Below are positions 35,463-44,821 of a stretch of 64,000 bases of DNA, piece after piece. The number at the start of each line of letters is the position of its first letter. Position 1 is the stretch's first letter. Position numbers and translations under genes: made by a program. The stretch is from Rhodospirillaceae bacterium (lineage in GTDB: Bacteria > Pseudomonadota > Alphaproteobacteria > Reyranellales > Reyranellaceae), in contig WOUR01000003.1 of NCBI GenBank assembly GCA_009772935.1, positions 1 through 64,000 on the forward strand, read 5' to 3'. Below the pieces are notes generated by a model. It saw only the letters and a list, made by a program, of their open reading frames with translations, had not been told where the DNA came from and did not search any database.

Positions 35463-35843
35463 TCAGATCGCGTCGCCCGACTTGGTCTCTCCGTCGCTTC
35501 GGATCGGCGGCGGAAGATCGGCGGCGTTCTCGCTGCGATCGCGATAGAGGGCGGCGCGGCCGAGCAGCATCAGCGTGACCGGCGTGGTCACGGTCACGAA
35601 CACTGCGATCAGCACCTCATGCAACACCAGGCGCGACTGCAGGACCGAGAACAGCAGGATGGAGGCCAGCAGGATGCCGCCGGCGCCCCAGGTGGCGCCG
35701 AGCGAAGGGGCATGAATGCGATCGTAGAAGGTCTTGAGGCGCACCAGTCCGATGGCGCCCACCAATGTGAGGCTGGCGCCCAGGAGGACGAGGAACGAGG
35801 CGATCAGCGAGGCCCAGAGCGGCAGATCGGCAGCGTGGCTCAT
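35463..35843 (-). CDS. mnhG: Na+/H+ antiporter subunit G
   Basis: 126 residues with three membrane segments and the MnhG/PhaG signature GLVRLKTFYDRIHAPSLGATWG. Last gene of the multi-subunit cation/proton antiporter operon; its ATG at 35843 overlaps the mnhF stop by four bases. The C-terminal tail is hydrophilic. Confidence 0.93.
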   Translation of the reverse strand: MSHAADLPLWASLIASFLVLLGASLTLVGAIGLVRLKTFYDRIHAPSLGATWGAGGILLASILLFSVLQSRLVLHEVLIAVFVTVTTPVTLMLLGRAALYRDRSENAADLPPPIRSDGETKSGDAI

Positions 35844-36121
35844 TCGATGATCTCCCCGCGCATCAGGAACTTGGCCAGCGCAAGGGTGGCGACGAACCCC
35901 AGCAGGGCGATCACCAGCGCGGCCTCGAAGTAGAGCGTGCTGCCCGTGCGCATGCCGAACACCAGCAGGAGAAGCATAGCGTTCACGTAGAGGGCGTCGA
36001 AGGCCACGATGCGATCCTGCGCCCGCGGCCCGCGAAGCATGCGGACGGCTGCGATCACCATCGCGAGCCCCAGCAGAACCAGGGCGACCAGCAAGGACCA
36101 GGAGAGAATCGTCGCGCTCAT
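35840..36121 (-). CDS. mnhF: Na+/H+ antiporter subunit F
   Basis: 93 residues with three helices. RMLRGPRAQDRIVAFDALYVNAM is the MnhF signature. Small inner-membrane subunit of the Mrp complex. Overlaps mnhE and mnhG by four bases at each end. Confidence 0.93.
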   Translation of the reverse strand: MSATILSWSLLVALVLLGLAMVIAAVRMLRGPRAQDRIVAFDALYVNAMLLLLVFGMRTGSTLYFEAALVIALLGFVATLALAKFLMRGEIIE

Positions 36122-36603
36122 GCCAGTATCTCCAGCAGCAGCCGTTCGTAGCGATTTTTGATCAGGTCGATCCAGTGTGCCTCGTCGACCAGATCGAAGA
36201 CATGGATCAACAGCTTTCTTGCCGTCGAATCGTACTCGACCCAGGCCGTGCCTGGCGTGCAGGTCAGGATGCAGGCGAGGATCGCCAGCGCCGCTGGCTC
36301 GCGCAGTTCGAGCGGTACGATCACGAAGCCCGACACGCGGCGGTGCTGGGCGGGGAACAGGATCAGCCGGGCCACGGCGACGTTCGAGCGCCAGATATCG
36401 ACCAGGACGATCGCCACCAGCCTGGGAATGAGGTGCCAGCGCCTGATCCGGGACCTTGGGGGCTGCAGCGCCGCGGTCACGTTTGACGCCGCGATGCCGA
36501 TCACGCTGCCCAGCACGAGATGACCCAGAGACAGGCCGTTCAGGAGCAGCCACATCGCCAGGAGCGACACGGCCAGCAACGGATAGGGCAGGAGGCGGCT
36601 CAT
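36118..36603 (-). CDS. mnhE: Na+/H+ antiporter subunit E
   Basis: 161 residues: two N-terminal membrane helices, then a cytoplasmic domain with LVDIWRSNVAVARLIL and ITCTPGTAWV-type sequence (here LTCTPGTAWVEYD), typical of MnhE. Start ATG 36603 overlaps the mnhD stop. Confidence 0.92.
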   Translation of the reverse strand: MSRLLPYPLLAVSLLAMWLLLNGLSLGHLVLGSVIGIAASNVTAALQPPRSRIRRWHLIPRLVAIVLVDIWRSNVAVARLILFPAQHRRVSGFVIVPLELREPAALAILACILTCTPGTAWVEYDSTARKLLIHVFDLVDEAHWIDLIKNRYERLLLEILA

Positions 36604-38222
36604 TGGAGGCCGGCCTTTGCCGGCGGAACGCGCGGCGCCGACAGGACGTCCTCGACGTACGAGGAGGGCGACAGCACGGAGCGCGCAGTCTCCTCCATGT
36701 ATCGCATTGCCGTTCCCCCCTTCACGGCGAGAACGAGCGTGAGCAGCAGCAGGGCGACGACGGGAGCTACCTCCACCGCGAGGATACGGGGGGCGACCGC
36801 GTCTACCGGAGCCCAGAAGGCGCGGATGCCGACGCGCGACAAGGTCATCAGGGTCGCCACGCCGGACAGGAGGAGGAGCACGATGAAGGCCCAGCTGGCG
36901 GCCGATATTCCCGCCGCCGCTCCTTCGCTGGCCGGCGCGAAAAGAGCTGCCAGCAGGGCCAGCTTGGCCACGAACCCCGACAGCGGCGGCAGGCCGATCA
37001 GCAGCAGGGCGCAGGCGGCGAAGCAGGCGCCGAGGAGGGCCAGCGTGCCCGGAAAGCCCATGCCGCCGTCGGTCGCGGCGTCTTCTTCGTCGGGCTCGGC
37101 CCCCATGGCTTCCGCCGTGACGGCGATCAGGTCGGCGCCCGGATTCTGGCCGCGCTCGATCAGTTCGATCAGGAGGAAGAAGGCGCTGATCGTGAGGGTC
37201 GAACTGGCGAGGTAGAAGAGAGCGCCGCCGGTGACCTGGGGATCGGACAGGCCGATGGCGGCCAGCACCGTACCCGAGGAGATCATCAGGCTGAAGCTCG
37301 CGATGCGGGTCATGGCCTGCGAGGCAAGGACGCCCAGGATGCCGAAGCCGATCGTTGCCAGACCGCCCGCGAACAGCAGCGTGGCGCCGTAGCCGGCGAC
37401 ATCCCCGGCCTCGCTCCCGAACAGCAGGGGACGTAGCCGCAGCAGGGCGTAGAGGCCGACCTTGCTGAGGATCGCGAAGATCGCCGCCACGGGAGGCGCT
37501 GCGGCCGGATAGGCGCTGAGCAGCCAGAAGCCCAGCGGCCACATCGCCGCCTTCACCAGGAAGGCCATGGCGAGGATCGCTGCGCCGACCTCGAGCAGCA
37601 CCTTGTTCTCGGCGGCGAGCGTCGGAATGCGCGTGGCCAAATCGGCCATGTTGAGTGTTCCGGTGACGCCGTAGATCAGGGCGACACCGACCAGGAAAAA
37701 GAAGGCGGCGGTCAGGTTGACGACGACATAGTGAAGGCTCGCCTGCACACGCCGTGGCCCCGATCCATGCAGCAGCAGGCCGTAGGACGAGGCCAGCATC
37801 ACCTCGAAGAAGACGAACAGGTTGAACAGGTCGCCGGTAAGAAAGGCGCCGTTCACGCCCATGACCAGGAACTGGAACAGCGTATGGAAGTGGTGTCCGA
37901 CCGTGTGCCAGCGCGCCATCGAGAAGAACAGCGACGCCGTCGCGAGGACGGCCGTCAGCAGGATCATCATCGCCGAGAGGCGGTCGAGCACCAGAACGAT
38001 GCCGAATGGCGCCGGCCAGTTGCCCAGCAGGTAGATGCCGGGTGCGTCCGAATCGGCGAGCTGCAGGAGGGTGATGGCGATCGCCAGGTTCGCCAGGGTG
38101 GAGAAGAGATTGATCAGTCCCTTCAGGAACTGACGTCGCTCGTCGTATACCGCCAGCAGCGCGCCCGCCACCAGCGGGAGCAGGATGGGAGCGATGATGA
38201 GGTGATGTGCCCAGCCCGCCAT
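36600..38222 (-). CDS. mnhD: Na+/H+ antiporter subunit D
   Basis: 540 residues, about fourteen membrane helices, related to NuoN/NuoM proton-translocating subunits. The conserved FVFFEVMLASSYGLL contains the key Glu, and VKAAMWPLGFWLLSAYPAAAPPVAA holds the conserved Lys and proline-rich stretch. One of the two ion-translocating subunits of the Mrp complex. Overlaps mnhC and mnhE. Confidence 0.94.
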   Translation of the reverse strand: MAGWAHHLIIAPILLPLVAGALLAVYDERRQFLKGLINLFSTLANLAIAITLLQLADSDAPGIYLLGNWPAPFGIVLVLDRLSAMMILLTAVLATASLFFSMARWHTVGHHFHTLFQFLVMGVNGAFLTGDLFNLFVFFEVMLASSYGLLLHGSGPRRVQASLHYVVVNLTAAFFFLVGVALIYGVTGTLNMADLATRIPTLAAENKVLLEVGAAILAMAFLVKAAMWPLGFWLLSAYPAAAPPVAAIFAILSKVGLYALLRLRPLLFGSEAGDVAGYGATLLFAGGLATIGFGILGVLASQAMTRIASFSLMISSGTVLAAIGLSDPQVTGGALFYLASSTLTISAFFLLIELIERGQNPGADLIAVTAEAMGAEPDEEDAATDGGMGFPGTLALLGACFAACALLLIGLPPLSGFVAKLALLAALFAPASEGAAAGISAASWAFIVLLLLSGVATLMTLSRVGIRAFWAPVDAVAPRILAVEVAPVVALLLLTLVLAVKGGTAMRYMEETARSVLSPSSYVEDVLSAPRVPPAKAGLQ

Positions 38223-38557
38223 CACCGCTCCTGACCGTCGACATGGTCCGTCCCCGTGAAGCCGCGGGCCGCCAGCAGCACGACCAGCAACAGGGCGGTC
38301 GTCGCGAAGCCGATGACGATGGCGGTCAGGACCAGCGCCTGCGGCACCGGATCGGCATAGCCCGCCAGGGTGCCCGTGGTCGACGCGAGGATCGGCGGTG
38401 CGCCGGAGCGCAGCCGCCCCATGCTGAAGATGAACAGGTTGACCGCGAAGGCGCAGAGCGAGAGGCCGATGACGACCTGATAGGTGCGCGGGCGCAGAAG
38501 CAGCCAGACGCCGGAACCGGCCAGGATGCCGATGCTGAGGGCAAGGAGCAGCGCCAT
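38222..38557 (-). CDS. mnhC: Na+/H+ antiporter subunit C
   Basis: 111 residues, three helices, homologous to NuoK. TYQVVIGLSLCAFAVNLFIF and DPVPQALVLTAIVIGFATTA are the family's most conserved segments. Shares one base with the adjacent mnhD start and one with the fused mnhA/B stop. Confidence 0.94.
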   Translation of the reverse strand: MALLLALSIGILAGSGVWLLLRPRTYQVVIGLSLCAFAVNLFIFSMGRLRSGAPPILASTTGTLAGYADPVPQALVLTAIVIGFATTALLLVVLLAARGFTGTDHVDGQER

Positions 38558-41478
38558 TACGCTTCCTCCCGCACGGCCTGCGCCGTCGTTGTTCGGGAGG
38601 CGCGCAGTTTGCGCACCGACTGATGGGCCAGTGCAATCAGCATCAGCACGGTCGCTCCCACGACGAGACCGAAGACGCCCAGGTCGAAGAATAGCGCGGT
38701 GGCGGCAGGCACGGCCCCGATCAGCGGGAGTTCGACATACTGCGAATGCGAGGTCAGGAAGGGGTAGCCGAACAGCCACGACGCCATTCCGGTCATCGCG
38801 GCCAGCAACAGGCTCAGCCCGATCCAGTTGACCGGCAGGATGCGAAGCCTGTCCTCCACCCAGGTGGTTCCCGACGCCAGGTACTGCAGGATGAAGGCGG
38901 TCGCGAGCGTGATACCCGCCGCGAAGCCGCCGCCGGGCAGGTCGTGCCCGCGCAGGAACAGATAGATCGCCAGCACGATGATCACCGGGAACAGCCACTT
39001 CATGATCACCGATGGCACCAGCAGATAGTCGCCGAGCGTGTCGCCCGCCTTGCGGTCGGGTTCGGCCTCGTCGAAGGCATTCTGCCGGCGCTGCTGCAAG
39101 GGCGAGCCGACATTGTCGGGCGCCGGCCGGAACCGGCGCAGCAGCGCGAAGATCGTGAGGGCGACTGCCGCGAGCACGGTGATCTCGCCCAGCGTGTCGA
39201 AGCCGCGGAAATCGACCAGGGTCACGTTCACGACATTGCGGCCGCCGCCCTCGGTGTAGGCGCGCTCCAGGAAATAGCTGCCGACTGTCTCGGGCATCGG
39301 CAGCACCATCACGGCGTAGGCGAGCGTCGCCATGCCGGCGCCGACGACGAATGCGATTGCGAGGTCTCGCGAACGCCGCAAGCGTCGCCGACTCGGATCT
39401 TCCTCGGTCGTGATCTGCTCGAAGCGCTTGGGCAGCCAGCGCAATCCCAGCAGAATCAGGATCGTGGTCACGATCTCGACCAGGAGCTGCGTCAGCGCCA
39501 GGTCGGGCGCGGAGAACCATGCGAAGGTGATGCAGGTGGCAAGGCCCGCCCCGCCCAGCAGCACCAGCGCGACGAGCCGATGATACTTGGCCTGGTGCGC
39601 GGCGCCGATCGCGCAGCCGGCGCCGGCCAACCAGACCAGCGCAAGCGCGGGATCGAGGTCGCGCCAATCCGGCCCTGGCAGGCCGAGGCTGCCCATCGAG
39701 ATCGGCACGAGCGCCGCGAGGGCGGCCGCCAGAAGCAGAATCCGAAGCTGCGGCTGCAGGCGGCGCGTGCTTAACGCCATCTCGGCGGCCCGCGACCATT
39801 TCAGCGACAGGACGATCACGCCCCGTTCGAACAGATGCCGGCCATTCAGATGCCGCAGTACGGGCGGTCCCTCCGGGCTGTGCCGCAGGTAGTTCTTGAG
39901 GGCGAGATAGAGCAGCGCCCCGGCGACGAGGGCCACCGCGCTCATGATCAGGGGCAGGTTGAAGCCGTGCCAGATGGCGAGGCTGAAGACGGGTGTGCGG
40001 GTTCCCAGCACCGATTGCACCGCCGTGAGCAGGTAGGGGCCGACGGTCGCCGCCGGAAAGATGCCGACCACGAGGCAGGCCAGCACCAGAAACATGCTGG
40101 GGACGCGCATCCAGAAAGGCGGTTCGTGCGGCACGCGCGGCATGTCGCCGGATTTCTGGCCAAAGAACACGGAATGGATGAATCGCAACGAATAGGTGAC
40201 GGCGAAGGTGCTGGCGATCACCGCGACATAGGGCTGGGACGTGTCGAGCAGCGAGTGGACATGGGTCTCGATCGCCTCGGCGAAGAACATCTCCTTCGAC
40301 AGGAACCCGTTGAGCAGCGGCACGCCCGCCATGGCGGCGCTCGCCACCATCGCCAGGGTGGCGGTGACCGGCATGTAGGTGAACAGGCCGCCCAGCTTGC
40401 GCATGTCGCGCGTGCCGGTCTCGTGGTCGATGATGCCGGCCGCCATGAACAGCGAGGCCTTGAAGGTCGCGTGGTTCATCATGTGGAAGATGGCGGCGAC
40501 GGCGCCCAGCGGGCTGCCGAGGCTCAGCAGCATGGTGATCAGGCCGAGATGGCTGATCGTCGAATAGGCGAGGAGCCCCTTGAGGTCGTGCTGGAAGATG
40601 GCGAAGAACGCGCCGAGCACGAGCGCCGCCATGCCGGCGAGCCCCAGCAACCAGAACCATTCCGGCGTTCCGGCCATGACCGGCCACAGGCGCGTCAGCA
40701 GGAAGACACCGGCCTTCACCATGGTCGCCGAATGGAGCAATGCCGAGACGGGCGTCGGCGCCGCCATGGCATTGGGCAGCCAGATGTGGAACGGGAACTG
40801 CGCGCTCTTGGTCAGCGTGCCCAGCAGAATGAGAACGAGGGCCGGCAGGTAGAGCACGTGCGAGCGGATCGCTTCGCCGGAGGCCAGCACCTGGTCGAGA
40901 TCGTAGCTGCCCACGATCTGCCCGATCAGGACGACGCCGGCCAGCAGTGCCACGCCGCCGAAGCCGGTGACGATGAGGGCCATGCGTGCGCCATCGCGCG
41001 CGCCGGCCGTGTGATGCCAGTATCCGATCAGCAGGAACGAGAAGATGCCGGTCAGTTCCCAGAAGAACAGGAGGATGATCAGGTTCCCGGCGATGACGAT
41101 CCCGAGCATGCTGCCCATGAAGGCGAGCAGGAACGAAAAGAAGCGCGGCACCGGATCGTTGGGGGACATGTAGTAGCGCGCATAGAGCACGACCAGGAAT
41201 CCGATGCCCGTCACCAGCAGGGCGAACATCCAGGCGAACCCGTCCAGTCGCAGCGAAAACCCGAGGCCGAGTGCGGGAATCCATTCGGCCTCGCTGCGCA
41301 GCACCCCGCGCTCGACGATCGCAGGGTAGGCGAAGACCAGCAGGAAAAGGCAGATCAGCGCGACGCCGCCGGCCAGCCACGCTTCCGAATTACGCGCGTT
41401 CGGGCGGAACGTCGCAGCGAGGAGGCTGCCCACGAAGGGCAGAACGATCAGCATTGTAAGCAGTACGTCGTCGGTCAT
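38557..41478 (-). CDS. mnhA: Na+/H+ antiporter fused subunits A and B
   Basis: 973 residues. Residues 1 to about 780 are MnhA, homologous to NuoL, with LFFWELTGIFSFLLIGYWH and TKSAQFPFHIWLPNAMAAPTPVSALLHSA-type segments. The C-terminal part from about 820 carries an MnhB domain (FLRGHDLPGGGFAAGI, then LPVNWIGLSLLL). The A-B fusion is known from several alphaproteobacteria. First gene of a six-gene operon covering A to G; the complex exchanges Na+ (or K+) for protons for pH and salt tolerance. The 213-base upstream region holds the presumed promoter and a cgtccg/cggacg hairpin at 41565-41583. Confidence 0.93.
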   Translation of the reverse strand: MTDDVLLTMLIVLPFVGSLLAATFRPNARNSEAWLAGGVALICLFLLVFAYPAIVERGVLRSEAEWIPALGLGFSLRLDGFAWMFALLVTGIGFLVVLYARYYMSPNDPVPRFFSFLLAFMGSMLGIVIAGNLIILLFFWELTGIFSFLLIGYWHHTAGARDGARMALIVTGFGGVALLAGVVLIGQIVGSYDLDQVLASGEAIRSHVLYLPALVLILLGTLTKSAQFPFHIWLPNAMAAPTPVSALLHSATMVKAGVFLLTRLWPVMAGTPEWFWLLGLAGMAALVLGAFFAIFQHDLKGLLAYSTISHLGLITMLLSLGSPLGAVAAIFHMMNHATFKASLFMAAGIIDHETGTRDMRKLGGLFTYMPVTATLAMVASAAMAGVPLLNGFLSKEMFFAEAIETHVHSLLDTSQPYVAVIASTFAVTYSLRFIHSVFFGQKSGDMPRVPHEPPFWMRVPSMFLVLACLVVGIFPAATVGPYLLTAVQSVLGTRTPVFSLAIWHGFNLPLIMSAVALVAGALLYLALKNYLRHSPEGPPVLRHLNGRHLFERGVIVLSLKWSRAAEMALSTRRLQPQLRILLLAAALAALVPISMGSLGLPGPDWRDLDPALALVWLAGAGCAIGAAHQAKYHRLVALVLLGGAGLATCITFAWFSAPDLALTQLLVEIVTTILILLGLRWLPKRFEQITTEEDPSRRRLRRSRDLAIAFVVGAGMATLAYAVMVLPMPETVGSYFLERAYTEGGGRNVVNVTLVDFRGFDTLGEITVLAAVALTIFALLRRFRPAPDNVGSPLQQRRQNAFDEAEPDRKAGDTLGDYLLVPSVIMKWLFPVIIVLAIYLFLRGHDLPGGGFAAGITLATAFILQYLASGTTWVEDRLRILPVNWIGLSLLLAAMTGMASWLFGYPFLTSHSQYVELPLIGAVPAATALFFDLGVFGLVVGATVLMLIALAHQSVRKLRASRTTTAQAVREEA

Positions 41479-41691
41479 GAGCCTTGGCGATACGTATCCG
41501 GGAAGAGTATCTGGCTGACTCTAACATTTTTGGTCCGAATAGTTCCCTCTATGGCGAGTCTGTGCGTCCGATCGTGCCGGACGCGTGAGCACTGTACTTT
41601 GGTATAGGGCGCAGCCTGCTCATGGACGATGGCGGCGAGCAGCATTCTGGGACAACGTTGCCTCGCGTTCACTCTGGCAAGGAGACATGAC

Positions 41692-42522
41692 ATGGCATTC
41701 ATCACGACGAATGACGGAACCCAGATTTTCTACAAGGACTGGGGCGCCAAGGATGCGCAACCCATCGTGTTCCATCATGGCTGGCCGCTGAGCGCGGACG
41801 ACTGGGATGCGCAGATGCTCTTCTTCCTGGGCAAGGGGTTCCGGGTGATCGCCCATGATCGCCGCGGCCATGGGCGCTCGACGCAGACCGATACCGGCAA
41901 TGAGATGAACACCTATGCAGCCGACGTCATCGAACTCGCCGACCGCCTCGACCTGAAGAACGCCGTCCATATCGGCCATTCGACCGGCGGCGGCGAGGTG
42001 GCGCGCTATGTGGCGCGGTCGAAACCCGGTCGTGTCGCCAAGGCGGTGCTGGTCAGCGCCGTGCCACCGATCATGGTGAAGTCGGACAAGAACCCGAAGG
42101 GCCTGCCCATCGAGGTGTTCGACGGCCTACGCACCGCTCTCGCGGCCAATCGCGCGCAGTTCTATCTCGATGTCGCCAGCGGACCGTTCTACGGCTTCAA
42201 CCGGGAGGGCGCGAAGGTCCTGCCGGGCACCATCCAGAACTGGTGGCGGCAGGGCATGATCGGCGGCGCCAAGGCGCATTACGATTGCATCGCGGCCTTC
42301 TCGGCGACCGATTTCACCGAGGACCTGAAGGCGATCACCGTGCCGACGCTGGTGATGCATGGGGACGATGATCAGATCGTTCCGATCGCCGCTGCGGCCG
42401 AGCTGTCGATCAAGCTCCTGAAGCACGGCACGCTCAAGGTCTACAAGGGCTATCCGCACGGCATGCTGACCACGCACGCCGACGTGCTCAACCCCGACCT
42501 GCTCGCCTTCATCAAGGGCTGA
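41692..42522 (+). CDS. Alpha/beta hydrolase, non-heme haloperoxidase-like
   Basis: 276 residues. Nucleophile elbow GHSTGGGE has Ser97, the oxyanion strand is [13 protein letters not shown], the acid lies in [10 protein letters not shown] and the His in GYPHGML, as in cofactor-free chloroperoxidases/perhydrolases and related esterases. AAGGAGA just upstream fixes ATG 41692. Divergent from the antiporter operon and convergent with the carbonic anhydrase gene. Confidence 0.9.
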   Translation: MAFITTNDGTQIFYKDWGAKDAQPIVFHHGWPLSADDWDAQMLFFLGKGFRVIAHDRRGHGRSTQTDTGNEMNTYAADVIELADRLDLKNAVHIGHSTGGGEVARYVARSKPGRVAKAVLVSAVPPIMVKSDKNPKGLPIEVFDGLRTALAANRAQFYLDVASGPFYGFNREGAKVLPGTIQNWWRQGMIGGAKAHYDCIAAFSATDFTEDLKAITVPTLVMHGDDDQIVPIAAAAELSIKLLKHGTLKVYKGYPHGMLTTHADVLNPDLLAFIKG

Positions 42523-42533
42523 GTCGGTTCATT

Positions 42534-42568
42534 GACATCGATGCAGGAAATAGTCCTGCATCGATGTC
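42534..42568. terminator. Perfect 15-bp hairpin, bidirectional terminator
   Basis: gacatcgatgcagga (42534-42548) and tcctgcatcgatgtc (42554-42568) pair without mismatch around an aatag loop. It lies exactly between the convergent stops at 42522 and 42574, so it probably terminates or insulates both genes, though it lacks a T-run on either side. Confidence 0.65.
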
Positions 42569-42573
42569 GGTCG

Positions 42574-43278
42574 TCAGACCATCATCACCTTGCCGGTGGG
42601 CAGGTCGTAATAGGCGCCGACGACCTTGAGCTTGCCGGCCGCGACCATGTCGCCCAGGATCGGCTTCTCGGTCTGCAGGCGACGAACGTTGGCCTGGACG
42701 TTGGCGATCATCGCGCGCTGCTGCAGATCGGCGCCCGGCGTCTTGAGGACCGGCTCGATGCCGGGCTTCATGGCGCGCACCAGGTCGGCGATGTGGCCGG
42801 GCAGGGTGTTGCCCTTCTGCAGGGCCTCTACCGTGGCGTTCACCGCGCCGCAGCTCGTGTGGCCCAGCACCATGATCACCTTCGTACCGAGGACGGCGGC
42901 GCCGTACTCCAGGCTGCCCAGCCCGTCCTGCGTGACGAAGTTGCCGGCGACGCGCACGATGAAGAGTTCTCCGGGGCCCTGGTCGAACGCCAGTTCCGGC
43001 GCAACACGTGAATCCGCGCAGCTGAGGATCGCGGCAAACGGCGCCTGGCCTTGGGCGCGCGCAGCGCGGCCGGCGGAGAAATCACGCTCCGCCATCTTGC
43101 CGGACGCATAGCGTGCGTTGCCCTCCATCAGGCGCGCGAGCGCCGCATCGGGTGTCTCGGCCGAACGGGCGGGCTGCGCGCCGACCGGGCTCGCCGCTAC
43201 CGCGCCGATCGCAGTCATGGCGGCGAGGCCGCCCAGTCCCGACAACAGGCCACGACGCGACAGACAAACGTTGCACAT
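42574..43278 (-). CDS. Exported beta-class carbonic anhydrase
   Basis: 234 residues. Signal sequence with SRRGLLSGLGGLAAM (Tat-like twin Arg) and cleavage near VGAQP. Zinc ligands of beta-carbonic anhydrase are visible: Cys in SCADSR with its Asp-Arg pair, and HTSCGA with His and Cys. It hydrates CO2 to bicarbonate; here apparently in the periplasm. It is monocistronic. The N-terminal MCNVC cysteines precede the Arg pair, an unusual arrangement. Confidence 0.9.
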   Translation of the reverse strand: MCNVCLSRRGLLSGLGGLAAMTAIGAVAASPVGAQPARSAETPDAALARLMEGNARYASGKMAERDFSAGRAARAQGQAPFAAILSCADSRVAPELAFDQGPGELFIVRVAGNFVTQDGLGSLEYGAAVLGTKVIMVLGHTSCGAVNATVEALQKGNTLPGHIADLVRAMKPGIEPVLKTPGADLQQRAMIANVQANVRRLQTEKPILGDMVAAGKLKVVGAYYDLPTGKVMMV

Positions 43279-43376
43279 GACGTCCTCCCTTGTGAGGTCG
43301 GCACCTTAACTACACTCAGTTCATGCGCAATGAACTTTGGGGCATAACTGAGAGCAGGAATCGGCCGCGCGTTCTG

Positions 43377-44684
43377 TCAGGCAACGGTCCGTTCGATCCC
43401 GGTGACGGGCAGGCGCGCCGGGCCCGCGCGACGCGCCGCCGACAGGCGTCGAGCCTCGGCCTCGCGGCCGGAGGCCAGGTAGGCCTGCAGCAACGTCGCC
43501 TCCACCAGGTCGCCCTGCGCGCGGCTGCCGCCGATACGCTCTCGCTCGGGCAGCACTGGCTCGATCAGGTCGATCGTCGCCACATAATCGCCGCGCCGGT
43601 AGGCCGCGAAGGCGCGAGCCACGGCGGGGATGACCGATCCGGAGGGATAGCGGCCGGCACTGGCCAGCTCCTCGATGGCCTTGATCCATCCTTCGAGCGC
43701 TGCATCGTCGCCGGTGGCCGCGTAGGTCAGCGCGACATGCCAGTCGGCCAGCGACATTCCCGGGCGCGGCAGCTTCTCGCGGGCATAGTCCTTGAGCTTC
43801 GCCCAGCGCGCCGGATCGCGCGGATGGCCCGCCAGTTCCGAGCGCCACAGGAAGGCCGCGGAATCGGAGAGCTTCTGGTGAATGGCGCCGCGATGATCGT
43901 CCGCACAGAAGGCTTCGGTGTAGAGGCGAAGCCCGCCCTCCAGGTTCCCGGCGTGCAGTTCGAACAGGCCGAGATGCCAGTTGAGATGGCCGAACAGCCC
44001 GCCGCCGCGATCGTAGCGCGGTAGCCAGTCGCGCAGGAAGGCGATGCCGGTGTCCTGCTCGCCGGTCTCGTAACAGAGATGGGCGAAGGCATGGGCACCA
44101 TAGGCGTTGCGCCGGTATTGAGCCAAGGAGCGCTCGATCATCGGGCGCGCTTCGTCGTGTCGCCCGATCTCCGACAACGCCATCCCGCGATGCGCCTCGA
44201 ACCACCAATCCTCGCCATAGTGCGGGGCGAGGCCGTCGAGAAAGTTCGCGAGGTCCTGTTCGCGCCCCGAGAGCCCCGACATCCCGATCAAGCCGCCCTG
44301 GTTGGCGGCGAGGCTCAGCACCAGTGCGTCGCGCGGCCATGTCTGCACATGGGCCCGCACCGCGGCCAGCGCGGCGACCGACTGGCCCGCGAACAGGAAG
44401 CGAAAGACCTCGATCTGGCTTTGCTCGCGCGCCGTGGCTCCCTCGGCGAGGGACGAGGCCATGGCGAGATCCGCGCGCATCGCCTCCAGCTTTCCAGCCA
44501 GCTGGGCGGCTCGGGCCCGGCCGATATGGGCCAGGGCGAAAGCCGGATCGGCTGCGATGGCCCGCTCGAACGAGGCGGCGGCGCCAGGATAGACCGTCAG
44601 CAGCAGGTCGACACCCTCGACATAGGCGTCGCGCGCGGCGGCGTCGATCGTCGAAACACTCAGGCCGTAGCGGTCTGTCAGCAT
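43377..44684 (-). CDS. TPR-like repeat protein
   Basis: 435 residues rich in paired helices with Ala/Gly/Tyr spacing of tetratricopeptide repeats, for example AAASFERAIAADPAFALAHI and ARPMIERSLAQYRRNAYGAH. No signal peptide or membrane segment. It belongs to the uncharacterised tetratricopeptide-repeat group (TTC38-like proteins are similar in layout: GLIGMSG, HLNWHLGLFELH). Function unknown. Divergent from the LysE-type gene. Confidence 0.75.
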   Translation of the reverse strand: MLTDRYGLSVSTIDAAARDAYVEGVDLLLTVYPGAAASFERAIAADPAFALAHIGRARAAQLAGKLEAMRADLAMASSLAEGATAREQSQIEVFRFLFAGQSVAALAAVRAHVQTWPRDALVLSLAANQGGLIGMSGLSGREQDLANFLDGLAPHYGEDWWFEAHRGMALSEIGRHDEARPMIERSLAQYRRNAYGAHAFAHLCYETGEQDTGIAFLRDWLPRYDRGGGLFGHLNWHLGLFELHAGNLEGGLRLYTEAFCADDHRGAIHQKLSDSAAFLWRSELAGHPRDPARWAKLKDYAREKLPRPGMSLADWHVALTYAATGDDAALEGWIKAIEELASAGRYPSGSVIPAVARAFAAYRRGDYVATIDLIEPVLPERERIGGSRAQGDLVEATLLQAYLASGREAEARRLSAARRAGPARLPVTGIERTVA

Positions 44685-44821
44685 GTCGTCCTCGGAGCCA
44701 GTCCTTGTCGATCACGAGCGTGCGTCGGTCACAGGAACCTTTCAAGCGTCGGACAGGGGCGCAACGAGACGAATTTTGAGGTTAGTATCGGGCAATCCCC
44801 CTCAGCTGAAGGACATATTCG

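Noticed and set aside
38222-41380. 1052-codon minus frame over the antiporter genes
   Set aside because: It runs in a different frame from mnhA and has the low-complexity Arg/Ala/Gly look of a shadow.
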